The position numbers and the translations under genes were made by a program. Under the pieces are notes generated by a model. The model searched no databases and was not told the origin of the DNA. It saw only the letters and a program-made list of their open reading frames with translations. Below, one piece after another: positions 1-7,796 of a stretch of DNA of 52,734 nucleotides (the stretch's first letter is position 1; every line of letters starts with the position of its first letter). The DNA lies in IMG/VR virus record IMGVR_UViG_3300036795_000123, positions 1-52,734 of that record. One strand, given 5' to 3'. This DNA comes from a virus.

Positions 1-53
1 AAATATCACCCCCCAAAAGGGTGATATCACTACGCCGCTTTTTTGATGTCGCA

Positions 54-63
54 CACGATCGTG
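54..63. promoter_or_regulatory. Palindromic operator-like site CACGATCGTG, copy 1
   Basis: A 10-bp perfect palindrome in non-coding DNA upstream of the first plus-strand gene. The same decamer occurs at 86-95, 52558-52567 and 11492-11501, all at transcription-control positions. It is inferred to be a binding site for a dimeric phage or host regulator; none has been identified. Confidence 0.45.
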
Positions 64-82
64 AGCACACCGAAAACAAACA

Positions 83-98
83 ACACACGATCGTGTGT
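83..98. promoter_or_regulatory. Palindromic operator-like site, copy 2 (16-bp perfect palindrome)
   Basis: ACACACGATCGTGTGT is a perfect 16-bp palindrome containing the CACGATCGTG core (86-95). It is followed after 12 AT-rich bases by GGCTCTGCCA (108-117). The same order of palindrome, AT-rich spacer and GGCTCTGCCA recurs at 52558-52590, so a whole control unit appears duplicated. Confidence 0.5.
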
Positions 99-190
99 GA
101 TTTTTTCGGCTCTGCCATAGGTGGCACACCTTGCCGTTTTGCTGCCTTGGGTCCTACCCACCGTTTTGTGCGGTTTTAGGCCATCTGCCG

Positions 191-221
191 TTGATTACAC
201 TGTTTTTCTCCTAGGTAATAT
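191..221 (+). promoter_or_regulatory. Possible promoter ahead of the methyltransferase gene
   Basis: TTGATT (191-196) and TAATAT (216-221) resemble -35 and -10 hexamers, but the spacing is 19 bases, longer than ideal. The region is AT-rich and upstream of the 496-1944 gene. The call is weak because several alternative hexamers exist nearby. Confidence 0.3.
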
Positions 222-250
222 AAGAGAAGTATAAAAGGGTCCTATTGGGC

Positions 251-284
251 AAATATGATCCTTTTGGAAAATAGGATCATATTT
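251..284. other. 12-bp perfect inverted repeat (hairpin or operator)
   Basis: Arms at 251-262 and 273-284 are perfect complements with a 10-base loop. An upstream TCCTATT (239-245) could pair instead with AATAGGA (270-276), so two exclusive folds are possible in a transcript. A T-rich stretch follows. It could be an attenuator-like leader, a weak terminator or a protein-binding site; the sequence does not decide. Confidence 0.45.
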
Positions 285-388
285 GTGTTTTCATATGCAG
301 CCCTTCGACGAAAACTGTGCCAGAGCCTAAAATGCACCCCATGGCCTCCTGGTGTGCCGTACATTCGATATTCGTGACTGTGCCAAGG

Positions 389-474
389 TGTGGCAGGGGT
401 GTGGCAACCCGTTTAAACGTGTCTTAGGCCTACCTACGTGGCATCCCGCTTTTCTAAGATGGCGTAATGTGGCA
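389..474 (+). repeat. TGTGGCA short repeats (iteron-like)
   Basis: TGTGGCA occurs at 389-395, 400-406 and 468-474, with a variant CGTGGCA at 437-443. The first two are spaced by 11 bp, about one helical turn. A reverse copy (TGCCACA) lies at 52586-52592. They sit between the promoter-like region and the likely start of the first gene, and may be iterons or regulator sites. If translation actually begins at the earlier GTG (352), they would be coding. Confidence 0.3.
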
Positions 475-495
475 GTAGCTGCTATTTCTGGCGGA

Positions 496-1944
496 ATGAT
501 GCACCCCAACCCAAAAAACCCGCGCAACATCACCGACAAAAAGTTAGCAATGCTCAAGAAATCGCTGGAGACGTTCGGCGACCTCGGGGGAATCGTTGTA
601 AACGAAAGCAGCCAACAGATCGTAGGTGGTCATCAACGCGTCAAGGCTCTGCTCGGTGGGGATGGCAGTATCCCAGAAGGCGCTGTGCGTATCACCAAGC
701 GATTTTCAGAGCCGACCCGTACCGGGACCATAGCCGAAGGTCATATCGTCGCTGTAGGGGCGCACATGGCCTCAGAGCGCTATCCGTACCGGGTAGTCCG
801 CTGGGATGAGTCGCGGGAGCGCGCGGCGAACCTGTCAGCCAACAAGGGCGCTGGCGAATTCGATCTTGACGCAGTGGCGGACTGGCTCGGCGACCTAGAA
901 ACGGCGGACATCGATCTTGACTTGACCATGTTCGATGTCGATGACCGCGACGCGTTGTTGTTGGGGGAAGTGCCGCCATCGCTCGCCCCCGTGATAGCTC
1001 CTTCGGTTAACCCCGATGTCGATAGGCTGCAGGCGCTGGGTGAACTTGGTGAGGAGGAGATCCCAGAATCCGCGCCGCGTGTCTGCGAGCTCGGGGACGT
1101 GTGGCAGCTCGGCAAGCATCGGCTAGTTTGCGGCGACGCGACAGATCCGGCGGTCGTAGAAAGTTTGATGGCTGGTAAGAAAGCAGATCTGGTTTTTACA
1201 TCACCCCCCTACGCACAACAGCGCGATTACAAAAACAAGATCATGAATTGGGACGCGCTCATGCAAGGCGTGTTCGGAAACTTACCAGCGCACGAGAAAA
1301 CTCAAGTCCTAGTTAATCTAGGCCTGGTGCACCGTGATGGCGAATGGCAGCCATATTGGGATGGGTGGGTTGAATGGATGCGTGGTCAGGGATGGAAACG
1401 CAAGGGGTGGTATGTTTGGGATAAAGGCTACGCCGTCCCCACAGCGCAGCACTCGAGAATGCAGCCGGCACATGAATGGGTGTTCCATTTCTGTAAAACG
1501 GAAATCGTTGTGCAAAAAACCGCAGTGTGTAGAAGAGCAGGAGAAAAAAACTCAAAAACGAGCAGGCGAAATGCAAAAGGAGAAGTAACAGCGAGCAACT
1601 GCGCGGGCCTTGCGGTACAGGACAATAAAATCCCGGATAGTGTATTCCGTATCACTCCCGAGCAAGCGCGGGGCCTCCATAGCGCTGGGCATCCGGCCGT
1701 GTTCCCGACAAAATTGCCAGCGGAGGTTTTAGCAGCGTTCACTGATGCGGATGCTATTCTTTACGAGCCCTTCGCTGGTAGCGGCACAAGCATCATCGCC
1801 GCCGAGATGATGGGCCGCACATGCTACGCGGCGGAGATCGCGCTAGAGTACTGCGACATCGTGTTAGCGCGGTGGAAAAAGAACGGCGGCGACGAACCTG
1901 TTTTGGCACCGAGCCCAGCACCGAAGAGAAAAGTTCATGGGTAA
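496..1944 (+). CDS. ParB-like nuclease domain fused to DNA N4/N6 methyltransferase
   Basis: An amino-methyltransferase that should transfer methyl from S-adenosylmethionine to adenine N6 or cytosine N4 in DNA. The N-terminal ~110 residues match a ParB/Srx-like fold (NPRNIT near the start, then GGHQRVKAL). The methylase follows with catalytic TSPPY at about residues 235-239 and the SAM-binding FAGSGT at 426-431, so the motif order is catalytic then SAM-binding (beta type). This fusion is common in phages. The frame stays open back to a GTG at 352, but the ParB domain begins at the tandem ATG at 496/499, so I start there; no convincing ribosome site decides. The final codons overlap the next gene by 8 bases. 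Target site unknown. Confidence 0.85.
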   Translation: MMHPNPKNPRNITDKKLAMLKKSLETFGDLGGIVVNESSQQIVGGHQRVKALLGGDGSIPEGAVRITKRFSEPTRTGTIAEGHIVAVGAHMASERYPYRVVRWDESRERAANLSANKGAGEFDLDAVADWLGDLETADIDLDLTMFDVDDRDALLLGEVPPSLAPVIAPSVNPDVDRLQALGELGEEEIPESAPRVCELGDVWQLGKHRLVCGDATDPAVVESLMAGKKADLVFTSPPYAQQRDYKNKIMNWDALMQGVFGNLPAHEKTQVLVNLGLVHRDGEWQPYWDGWVEWMRGQGWKRKGWYVWDKGYAVPTAQHSRMQPAHEWVFHFCKTEIVVQKTAVCRRAGEKNSKTSRRNAKGEVTASNCAGLAVQDNKIPDSVFRITPEQARGLHSAGHPAVFPTKLPAEVLAAFTDADAILYEPFAGSGTSIIAAEMMGRTCYAAEIALEYCDIVLARWKKNGGDEPVLAPSPAPKRKVHG

Positions 1945-2326
1945 AGTTAACCACCCCGCGTGGAAAAAAGGCGAGTCGGGAAATCCTAAAGGGTCGAGCA
2001 AACGAAAAAAAGAACTCGGCAAACTAACGCGCATGACGCACGAGCAGATCGCGGACATCGGTACGACGCTGCTTAGCGGCAACATCGAACAGTTGAAGAC
2101 GATTATGAAAGCGCCCGAGTCAACGGCGCTCCAATCATGGACGGCCGCTCTCGTGTTGCAGAGCATAAAAAAAGGCGACTCGGGGATTTATCGTGCAGTG
2201 CTCGATCGTATCGCAGGAAAAATCCCAGAGACGATCCATCACAAGGAATTGGCCCCGGAAACCGAAACGGATATACGTGCGGAAATCGCACAGGCGCGGG
2301 CTGACTTGAAGCGCCTCAAGGGTTAA
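1937..2326 (+). CDS. DUF5681-like protein, candidate small terminase subunit
   Basis: 129 residues. The N-terminal motif WKKGESGNPKG is the signature of DUF5681, a basic N-terminal segment found in phage proteins often encoded next to terminases and ParB-methyltransferases. The middle is helical and the C terminus (about 100-129) is a charged helix. The start overlaps the methyltransferase end by 8 bases, implying translational coupling. No other small-terminase candidate was recognised, so DNA recognition for packaging is an inference from position and family context. It could also be a general DNA-binding protein. Confidence 0.5.
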   Translation: MGKVNHPAWKKGESGNPKGSSKRKKELGKLTRMTHEQIADIGTTLLSGNIEQLKTIMKAPESTALQSWTAALVLQSIKKGDSGIYRAVLDRIAGKIPETIHHKELAPETETDIRAEIAQARADLKRLKG

Positions 2327-2331
2327 CGACC

Positions 2332-2718
2332 ATGCTCGCGAGCAAGGCCCTAGAAAGCATCGCACACCAGGTGGCTGACCTAGAAATGGAGGTGGCTCGC
2401 CTGACAAAAGCTTGTGCTGCGGCCGAGGCGCGTGCAGCCGATGCGACACGCTCGGGCACCGTGGCGATAAAGCCCGCGGTGGTTTCGTTGAAGGGCAGTG
2501 GGCGCGAATGGCAAAAGGACCAGGGCTGGGATGGCTTAACGGGGAGTGTCGAACGCCTGCCCACGCTTGAAGACAAGGTGCGCAAGTATCTCGGTTTGGC
2601 ACCGTTCGACAACGCGGGGAACATCGCACGCAACTGCAACGTGTATTTGAAGCAACTCGATCGTGAGTATGGCGCGGGCGCGGTGGATGCGGCGATCAAG
2701 ATTTTGCGGAAAGTTTAG
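2332..2718 (+). CDS. Hypothetical protein with N-terminal coiled coil
   Basis: 128 residues, six bases after the preceding stop. Residues 1-45 form an Ala/Glu-rich heptad helix likely to be a coiled coil. The C-terminal half (about 80-128) has a compact helical pattern ending in IKILRKV. No family recognised. Its 3' end overlaps the convergent minus-strand gene by 23 bases. Confidence 0.65.
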   Translation: MLASKALESIAHQVADLEMEVARLTKACAAAEARAADATRSGTVAIKPAVVSLKGSGREWQKDQGWDGLTGSVERLPTLEDKVRKYLGLAPFDNAGNIARNCNVYLKQLDREYGAGAVDAAIKILRKV

Positions 2719-2953
2719 ACGCTAGGTTTTTTATCTGCTCGAACCTTTCTTGATCGCGGAAATGTTCGTTTAGCAGCTCTTGAATGCAACCCTTGTACGC
2801 CTCTTCAACGGTGGGGTAGACCGTTTCGCTCCATTGTGGCTTCCACTGGTCTTTCCCTACTTCGCTAGATAGCCTAAAAAAGCACGGGTCGCTGCGTTGC
2901 TCCATGGCTGTAACACCAGGCAAATTTATCCAGTAACCTTGGCGTTCCTTCAT
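2696..2953 (-). CDS. Small hypothetical soluble protein
   Basis: 85 residues (MKERQGYWINL...). The frame is open further upstream, but the ATG at 2953 overlaps the stop of the neighbouring membrane-protein gene as ATGA, the coupling used throughout this genome, so that start is chosen. A surface-binding look (PQWSETVYPTVEEAYKG) and a charged helical tail are visible. No family recognised. Confidence 0.6.
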   Translation of the reverse strand: MKERQGYWINLPGVTAMEQRSDPCFFRLSSEVGKDQWKPQWSETVYPTVEEAYKGCIQELLNEHFRDQERFEQIKNLASKLSAKS

Positions 2954-3342
2954 GACTTGAGCCAACGCGCGGCGGGCGCGATATCCTGTCCAAAAAACGC
3001 ATGCCCAATTGGGATGCCCAGCAAAAAAGGCCAGAGCGGGAGCATGGGCGGCACGATGCTGAACACGTCCACGAGCACGAGTAGCACTGCGGCGACCGCC
3101 AGCGTTATCAGCTCCCGCACACGGTCGGGCGGGACGCCGGGGCTGCCCCACGTGAGGTGTCCCACGAGCCCGCCCACGGCAAGCGCAAGCATCGGGTGAA
3201 AGTACATAAACGCGTACGATAGCGCACTGATGGTGGTGCCCGTGCCGCCTCTCGCGGCCGTGATGATGTCCCACACGATAAGGCTCACGATGGACACGAG
3301 GATGGCCAAAACGGTGTACAAACGAAAACGTGATGTAGTCAT
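2950..3342 (-). CDS. Multi-pass membrane protein
   Basis: 130 residues with four likely membrane segments (about 8-26, 36-62, 76-96 and 98-118) and a short N-terminal cytoplasmic start. It is first of a two-gene minus-strand pair, coupled by ATGA to 2696-2953 and divergent from 3390-3674. No family recognised. A role in host envelope modification or superinfection exclusion would fit, but is only inference. Confidence 0.7.
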   Translation of the reverse strand: MTTSRFRLYTVLAILVSIVSLIVWDIITAARGGTGTTISALSYAFMYFHPMLALAVGGLVGHLTWGSPGVPPDRVRELITLAVAAVLLVLVDVFSIVPPMLPLWPFLLGIPIGHAFFGQDIAPAARWLKS

Positions 3343-3389
3343 GGGCGATACCTTGCCATGTGCGTGTGCGGTAGGCTAGGAGCGAAGCG

Positions 3390-3674
3390 ATGGAAACGAA
3401 AAACAGCGAGGAAAAACTTCGCAATCGAAAACGACACGAGCATGACGTAGAGGTTATTTTTAGGGCGACGTGTACCTATCTTGAAGGCTACGACGTGGCG
3501 ATGATTTCCGTTGTCACAGCTTTGACGAACGTGTTGATGGTAGGGATGGAAGCAATACTTATAAACGACGGGCAAGATAATTTTAACAAAATCAAAGTTT
3601 ACTTATTGCGTTACTTACAAGAGGGGTTTGAGGAAATCGATAAGCGGCAAGCCATGCGCAAGGGGGAAAACTGA
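3390..3674 (+). CDS. Small hypothetical protein
   Basis: 94 residues, highly charged N terminus then a central helical hydrophobic patch (about 36-58). The start has a good ribosome site (TAGGAG, 13 bases before ATG). It ends in a TGATG overlap with the next gene. No family recognised. Confidence 0.65.
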   Translation: METKNSEEKLRNRKRHEHDVEVIFRATCTYLEGYDVAMISVVTALTNVLMVGMEAILINDGQDNFNKIKVYLLRYLQEGFEEIDKRQAMRKGEN

Positions 3675-4174
3675 TGGACGTAGCAACCATTCACTTCGGG
3701 GGCCATGAATGGCATCCGAATCTCAACGCGTTTACTTACAGTTGCGCATTATGCGGGTGGTCTATCTCTGCGGCGGGGTTAGATAAGGATGTGCAGTTAT
3801 GCCCTTCATCTAAAAGCTTTGCGGGAAGTTTTGCTGAACAGCCGCAACTTCAATCGAGCAGCATCCGCATGCGACCGGGGAGCACGTCGCGGGTGTGGAA
3901 GTACGGGTGGTCATTGCAGGGCTACACGGGGCTTGCATCCTTCGCTGTGCCCAATGGCGCTTGTCTGCTAGACGTTCAAGAACAAAACGGGGAGCTGGTA
4001 TGGTGGTACTACGTGCAGGACACCGACAACACGCAGCGTTTCGGTAAAAAATTCGCGGTAGTTCTTACAGGGCAGCCGTTCGAAGAGCAGCTAGGACATG
4101 CGGTGGAGTATGTGAAGACGATCCAGCTTCAGAGTGTGCCGGGTATCGTGGTGCACGTGTTTCAACTCTTATAG
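3674..4174 (+). CDS. CxxC protein with C-terminal DUF7352-like domain
   Basis: 166 residues. An N-terminal H/C-rich stretch (HEWHPN, then CALCGW near residue 25) looks like half of a zinc ribbon. Residues about 72-166 match the DUF7352 pattern of small phage proteins (RVWKYGW, then VQEQNGELVWWYYV and a ...LTGQP turn). The fusion of the two parts is unusual to me. Function unknown for the family. Convergent with 4162-4509, overlapping by 13 bases. Confidence 0.65.
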   Translation: MDVATIHFGGHEWHPNLNAFTYSCALCGWSISAAGLDKDVQLCPSSKSFAGSFAEQPQLQSSSIRMRPGSTSRVWKYGWSLQGYTGLASFAVPNGACLLDVQEQNGELVWWYYVQDTDNTQRFGKKFAVVLTGQPFEEQLGHAVEYVKTIQLQSVPGIVVHVFQLL

Positions 4175-4509
4175 TCATCCGGGAAAAGTTGCCGCCGCCA
4201 ATTCTCGGCGAGTTCCCGTGTGGGCATGCACTCTCTGCACGCATGGTAGCCGGCAAGCCCGTGCCCTCTTCCGTGCCACATGGGGTTATCGGGGAATGGC
4301 TCAAACCCCATGCGTTGGCATTCGGCCTCGTATGCTGCCCACCCATTCGGATCGCTTTGCGCTTTTGATAGAGGCTCGCTTGTCGGGATAGCCCAGAGCC
4401 GTTCTAGGATGCACATGTTCCCACACACCACACACTGGCGATAGTTGAGCAGCGGGAAAACGGTTTTGATGGGGCATCTTTGCGCCCGCGACAAAGGTTT
4501 TCGTTTCAT
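4162..4509 (-). CDS. Zinc-binding-motif protein
   Basis: 115 residues from ATG 4509, which overlaps the upstream stop as ATGA. It has CVVCGN near residue 27 and CREC near 92, spaced like a split zinc site, and a very basic N terminus (MKRKPLSRAQR). It may bind nucleic acid. No family recognised. Confidence 0.65.
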   Translation of the reverse strand: MKRKPLSRAQRCPIKTVFPLLNYRQCVVCGNMCILERLWAIPTSEPLSKAQSDPNGWAAYEAECQRMGFEPFPDNPMWHGRGHGLAGYHACRECMPTRELAENWRRQLFPDDYKS

Positions 4510-5219
4510 GTGCCCTGATCGTTGTACGGGATGACAACACCACCCTGACCTTCTTTTTTCTCGCACCCGAGGATTTCTAGGAGTTCATTCCACGTACGCT
4601 CGCGGCCCTCCCATGAGCGCGAAGCCCATTCTCGTACTTTTCTCAACTTGGTGGAGTCCGATATTCCGTATATTTGCGCGGCCTGCTCCCTCATTCGCGT
4701 GTCGGCCAAAATTCTCGTAATGATGCCCATCCCTTTTATCTTGTCCATATCGAGTACAGTGAGTGTAACCATGGTGTTTTCTAGCATCGGATCGGATTCG
4801 ACGATAAGCATGTCAGACTTGCTCTGTGCAAGCGCCTTTTTATAACGGTAATCCCATGGGCCGTAGTTTCCGTGCTCTTGGGTCAGTTGTGCGACTTCTG
4901 CCACATCGTAGCGCGTGGGCTCTGTGATAACCATGTCTTTGTAGAAGGCTGTTTTAGGCATGATCATGAAAACCCTATCGCCCGCCATAAACTTGCCTTC
5001 ATACACTTCATTTCCTAGTTCTATCCACGCGTGCGCATACGGTCGCCGCGCCCAGCAACAGAAGCCATGAACAAGCCTTATGTCCTTTGTGACACCTCTC
5101 ACGACGTACTCGGCAAGCATGTCCATGGCATCATCGAAACACGTCCCTGTAGGGAGCAACGATTTCGGGTTTTCTATGCTTTGCTTGCGCAGCATTTCAG
5201 GGCCACCTGTCTTACTCAT
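4506..5219 (-). CDS. Putative Cys/His papain-like or transglutaminase-like phage protein
   Basis: 237 residues from ATG 5219, chosen because it overlaps the upstream stop as ATGA; the frame also opens at 5240. The pattern TGTCFDDAMDML followed by LVHG...YAHAWIEL resembles small phage proteins with a Cys nucleophile and a His in a transglutaminase/NlpC-type fold (Cys near residue 27, His near 64). An acidic third residue could be in the following GNEVYEGK segment, but this is unverified. The C-terminal ~70 residues are charged and helical. It belongs to the operon downstream of the large terminase. Fold inferred from motif spacing only. Confidence 0.5.
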   Translation of the reverse strand: MSKTGGPEMLRKQSIENPKSLLPTGTCFDDAMDMLAEYVVRGVTKDIRLVHGFCCWARRPYAHAWIELGNEVYEGKFMAGDRVFMIMPKTAFYKDMVITEPTRYDVAEVAQLTQEHGNYGPWDYRYKKALAQSKSDMLIVESDPMLENTMVTLTVLDMDKIKGMGIITRILADTRMREQAAQIYGISDSTKLRKVREWASRSWEGRERTWNELLEILGCEKKEGQGGVVIPYNDQGT

Positions 5220-5515
5220 GGCCTTCCGCATTCGTCGCAAGGGCCAATTATCAGGCCTCTACATTTTGGGCAATCGGGGCTACCCCATGGCTGTACTACT
5301 TCGACAACTTCAAACCCCGTACTGCGTACGAGTTTGACGGGTTTGCCTTTAGCTCTTCCCACCGCAATCGCCATGGGTCGCAAGCTTTCGGCTCGGGCCA
5401 TATCAGCTCCCACCATAGGCATCCAACCGGATGGTGTTTCAAAGGCTGGGATGCCTTCATCGTTTTCGTCTTTGTCGGCCATCACCCAGGCAAAAAGTTG
5501 CTCTATTTTTTGCAT
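5216..5515 (-). CDS. Hypothetical protein with C-terminal zinc knuckle
   Basis: 99 residues, starting at ATG 5515 in a TGATG overlap with the terminase stop. The C terminus carries CPKCRGLIIGPCDECG, a clear four-cysteine zinc-ribbon knuckle. The rest is a short helix and mixed strand region. Translational coupling to terminase suggests co-expression; a packaging or nucleic-acid role is possible. Confidence 0.7.
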   Translation of the reverse strand: MQKIEQLFAWVMADKDENDEGIPAFETPSGWMPMVGADMARAESLRPMAIAVGRAKGKPVKLVRSTGFEVVEVVQPWGSPDCPKCRGLIIGPCDECGRP

Positions 5516-7026
5516 CACAAAACCTTCCACGCAGGTTGTCCGTAAAGAACGTCGACCGCCTGCGTTGTCATGTCGACCATATCGTCGTTTTGTCCCTTGG
5601 GAAAAGCCCCGAGCTCCGCGATATAGTCCCGAACCCATTCGTACAGGGACGGATGCGGAATGTAAATATTGTGCGCGTTGATGGCGGGAGATGCGGCCTC
5701 GGCGCGCTCTTCTTTGTCGCCCCGCGGCGTGTAGCTTTGAATGCCGGGAATTTCGTTTTGTAGGTGGTCCATGATCCCGGGGCCGTTCGCCTTGTCTTCT
5801 ACCCATTTCTCGAATGCGTTGGGCCATGCTGTAGAGACATCACGCACCATGTCACATGCGCCGTCAAAGCCCACGCGGGCGCGCGCGAGATGAACCAGGA
5901 AAGCAGCCGATGGCATTTTCGGAGCGTTATGCAGCCATACCCCGCCCACGACGTACGATCCCCGCTTGGTTTTCTTAAAGGTCATGTCCCACGATTGAAT
6001 AGCGCGGCGAAACTCTGCGGCCGCTGGGATAGCAACTTGCTCTATCTCGACGATTTCGCCGTCGTTGTTTGCCATCTTGATCGGGGGTGGCACCACGCCA
6101 TCGAAGTACCAGAAGCGCAGGTTGAATAGCTTGAATGTGCCGCCGCCGATGACCACCGGGTTTTGCTGGTAGATGGATTCCCAAGCCTCTAGCGTAACGG
6201 ATTCTTTAGTGGCCAGAGCCCATCCCTTGTCATAGCCCAGCTCGGGCCAGAGCGTATCCCCGACTTGGCGGGGGTCGTGGGTGGCTGTGGGGTCGATCTT
6301 CATGAGCGGGAAACGAAACTCCTCCCACTGATCTGCGTTGGGATTGTTTGCGGCCTCGATGATGCGCATGCCTGCGAAGTCATCCAAGCGCCAACGCGTC
6401 ATGATGAGTAGGACGAACGTTTCCTTCTGAGTACGTGAGCGAATCGAGTAGACCCATTCGTTTTCGAGTGTCTGCTTTTGCGCCTCGGAGCTGGCCCCTT
6501 TGAAGTTTTTCACGGGATCATCGATCAGGATACCGCCGGTGGCGCGTTTGCCCGTGATACCGCCCATGATACCGGCCGAGCTCATACCCCCTTTGTGGCC
6601 AGCGATTTTGATTAGCTTGTTATTTTTCTCAGAAATGTAGATCGGGAAAATCTCGTGGTACTCATCCGTGTCGATGTAATTCTGAATGGCCTTGGTGTTG
6701 ATGCCCGTGAGTTCGTCGGTATAGCTGGTGCTGATGTTCGATAGGTCGGGGTTGCGCCCGATGAACCAGGCCATGAACAATTGCGCCATGGTGGACTTGG
6801 CGTGTCCCGGTGGCATCGAAATGATGACGCGTTTTAGTTCGCCATCACCCACGCGCTGTAGCACTTTGATGAGATCAACGTGGAACCAGGGCAGCACCCA
6901 CGTCGGATGCATGTGATGCACGAAAGCCTTGAACGATTTTTGGCATAGCCCGCGGTATTCAATTTTTACTAGCTTCAATTCAAGTTTCGCTATTCTTATC
7001 TCGGCCTCTTCGATGGGTGACAACAC
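5515..7026 (-). CDS. terL: Terminase large subunit
   Basis: The packaging motor and nuclease that cuts concatemeric DNA and pumps it into proheads through the portal. Walker A PPGHAKST lies at about 72-79, Walker B (ILIDDP) at about 166-171, and a C-terminal RNase H-like nuclease starts near 330 (SWDMTFK...GSYVVGGVW). The frame runs to a TTG at 7047. I prefer GTG at 7026 because AAGGGGGA lies seven bases before it, a much stronger ribosome site; this gives 503 residues, normal for the family. The gene lies on the strand opposite to portal, protease and capsid, which is unusual. Confidence 0.95.
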   Translation of the reverse strand: MLSPIEEAEIRIAKLELKLVKIEYRGLCQKSFKAFVHHMHPTWVLPWFHVDLIKVLQRVGDGELKRVIISMPPGHAKSTMAQLFMAWFIGRNPDLSNISTSYTDELTGINTKAIQNYIDTDEYHEIFPIYISEKNNKLIKIAGHKGGMSSAGIMGGITGKRATGGILIDDPVKNFKGASSEAQKQTLENEWVYSIRSRTQKETFVLLIMTRWRLDDFAGMRIIEAANNPNADQWEEFRFPLMKIDPTATHDPRQVGDTLWPELGYDKGWALATKESVTLEAWESIYQQNPVVIGGGTFKLFNLRFWYFDGVVPPPIKMANNDGEIVEIEQVAIPAAAEFRRAIQSWDMTFKKTKRGSYVVGGVWLHNAPKMPSAAFLVHLARARVGFDGACDMVRDVSTAWPNAFEKWVEDKANGPGIMDHLQNEIPGIQSYTPRGDKEERAEAASPAINAHNIYIPHPSLYEWVRDYIAELGAFPKGQNDDMVDMTTQAVDVLYGQPAWKVL

Positions 7027-7102
7027 TGCGTATTCCCCCTTGTGCAACGGCTAATCCCGTGCGATAGCGATTCCTTCATATCTTTCTTTGAGGAGAAGTA
7101 AA

Positions 7103-7288
7103 ATGGCAAGGCCTACTGCATACCTAGTGACGTACGAGTGCAAAGTAAAAAAAGATTGGGTCAAAGTGAAAGAGAGCGCACTAGACAAAGCGGGCGCGCA
7201 GGAAATTCTATCTGTGCTGTCTAACCAGGGCGAGATCCGCAAGGAGGCAATCATACCCCTTTACCGAAAGCAGGCCAGCGCAGCATGA
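7103..7288 (+). CDS. Small hypothetical protein
   Basis: 61 residues, with a strong ribosome site (AGGAGAAG) before ATG 7103. Beta-rich start (PTAYLVTYECKVKKDWVKV), then a helix. First of a chain of three coupled genes; its end overlaps the next start as ATGA. No family recognised. Confidence 0.7.
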   Translation: MARPTAYLVTYECKVKKDWVKVKESALDKAGAQEILSVLSNQGEIRKEAIIPLYRKQASAA

Positions 7289-7491
7289 TGGATGTGTTTG
7301 TTGTGCTGCTAGGCACTCCCAGCAATCCGCTGATGTTGCTTGGGGCTTTCAGCTCGCGAGATTATGCGAGTATAGCTGTCAGTGCTTACATGGTCGATCC
7401 AGAGATCCCTCAATCGTCGGCTCGTGACCGTGATGGGTTTTCCATAGTTCGCATCCCCGTTGATCAAGGCATAAAAAAAGGGACAGCATGA
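7285..7491 (+). CDS. Small hypothetical protein
   Basis: 68 residues beginning in an ATGA overlap. The pattern (FVVLLGTPSNPLMLLGAFSSRDYASIAVSAY) suggests a compact alpha/beta fold rather than a membrane segment. It overlaps the next gene as ATGA. No family recognised. Confidence 0.65.
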   Translation: MMDVFVVLLGTPSNPLMLLGAFSSRDYASIAVSAYMVDPEIPQSSARDRDGFSIVRIPVDQGIKKGTA

Positions 7492-7712
7492 TTACAGAAG
7501 AGCAGCGCAAGCAACTCAACGAGTGGTTTCGTTGTTCAGCGAAGGATGGGCCCAAGGTAGAGGCTTTGAGTGCCGCAGCCCTGCACTTCGCGAAAGCCAT
7601 CATGGAGAATGTCCCGGCGGGGATGGCTCAAGTAGAGGCCCTGGCCTCCGTGCAGTATGCGTGGGGGATTGCGACTCACCCGGACGATTTCTTGTCACAA
7701 GAAACTGGGTAA
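7488..7712 (+). CDS. Possible Acb2/Tad1-type hairpin protein
   Basis: 74 residues. The arrangement of an aromatic start (NEWFRC), a helix (VEALSAAALHFAKAI), a turn with Pro (ENVPAGMAQ) and a second helix (VEALASVQYAWGIA) resembles the two-helix hairpin of Acb2/Tad1 proteins, which sequester cyclic nucleotide signals of CBASS and Thoeris immunity. The match is looser than for 34572-34814 and key residues cannot be confirmed by eye. It is coupled by ATGA to the preceding gene. Confidence 0.45.
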   Translation: MITEEQRKQLNEWFRCSAKDGPKVEALSAAALHFAKAIMENVPAGMAQVEALASVQYAWGIATHPDDFLSQETG

Positions 7713-7715
7713 GAA

Positions 7716-7780
7716 GACGCGCGCGCAGCACCCGTTTAAACCCCACAACCGTGGTTGTTAGTTTTAACCACGCGCGCGTC
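7716..7780. other. Nested inverted repeats in an intergenic gap
   Basis: GACGCGCGCG (7716-7725) pairs with CGCGCGCGTC (7771-7780). Inside, CGTGGTT (7750-7756) pairs with AACCACG (7766-7772), partly competing with the outer stem. There is no T-run, so a classical terminator is unlikely. It could be mRNA structure protecting the downstream membrane-protein transcript. Confidence 0.4.
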
Positions 7781-7796
7781 AAAGAGAGGCTAGCAC

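Larger units (their letters stand above)
1..121. repeat. Terminal direct repeat, left copy
   Basis: Bases 1-121 are identical to 52614-52734. An exact repeat of this length at both ends is the usual sign of a circular assembly graph, so the ends should be joined once. It could instead be a true short terminal repeat, but 121 is also a common assembler k-mer length. The stretch contains a 9-bp inverted repeat (3-11 with 19-27) and two CACGATCGTG palindromes. Confidence 0.9.

Noticed and set aside
1-121. True terminal repeat used for packaging
   Set aside because: The exact 121-base length and perfect identity are better explained by assembly closure of a circular graph; read coverage or end mapping would be needed to claim physical termini.
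2954-3424. Upstream part of the long minus-strand frame ending at 2696
   Set aside because: It runs antiparallel in phase conflict with a clear four-helix membrane protein; the ATGA-coupled start at 2953 explains the real gene.
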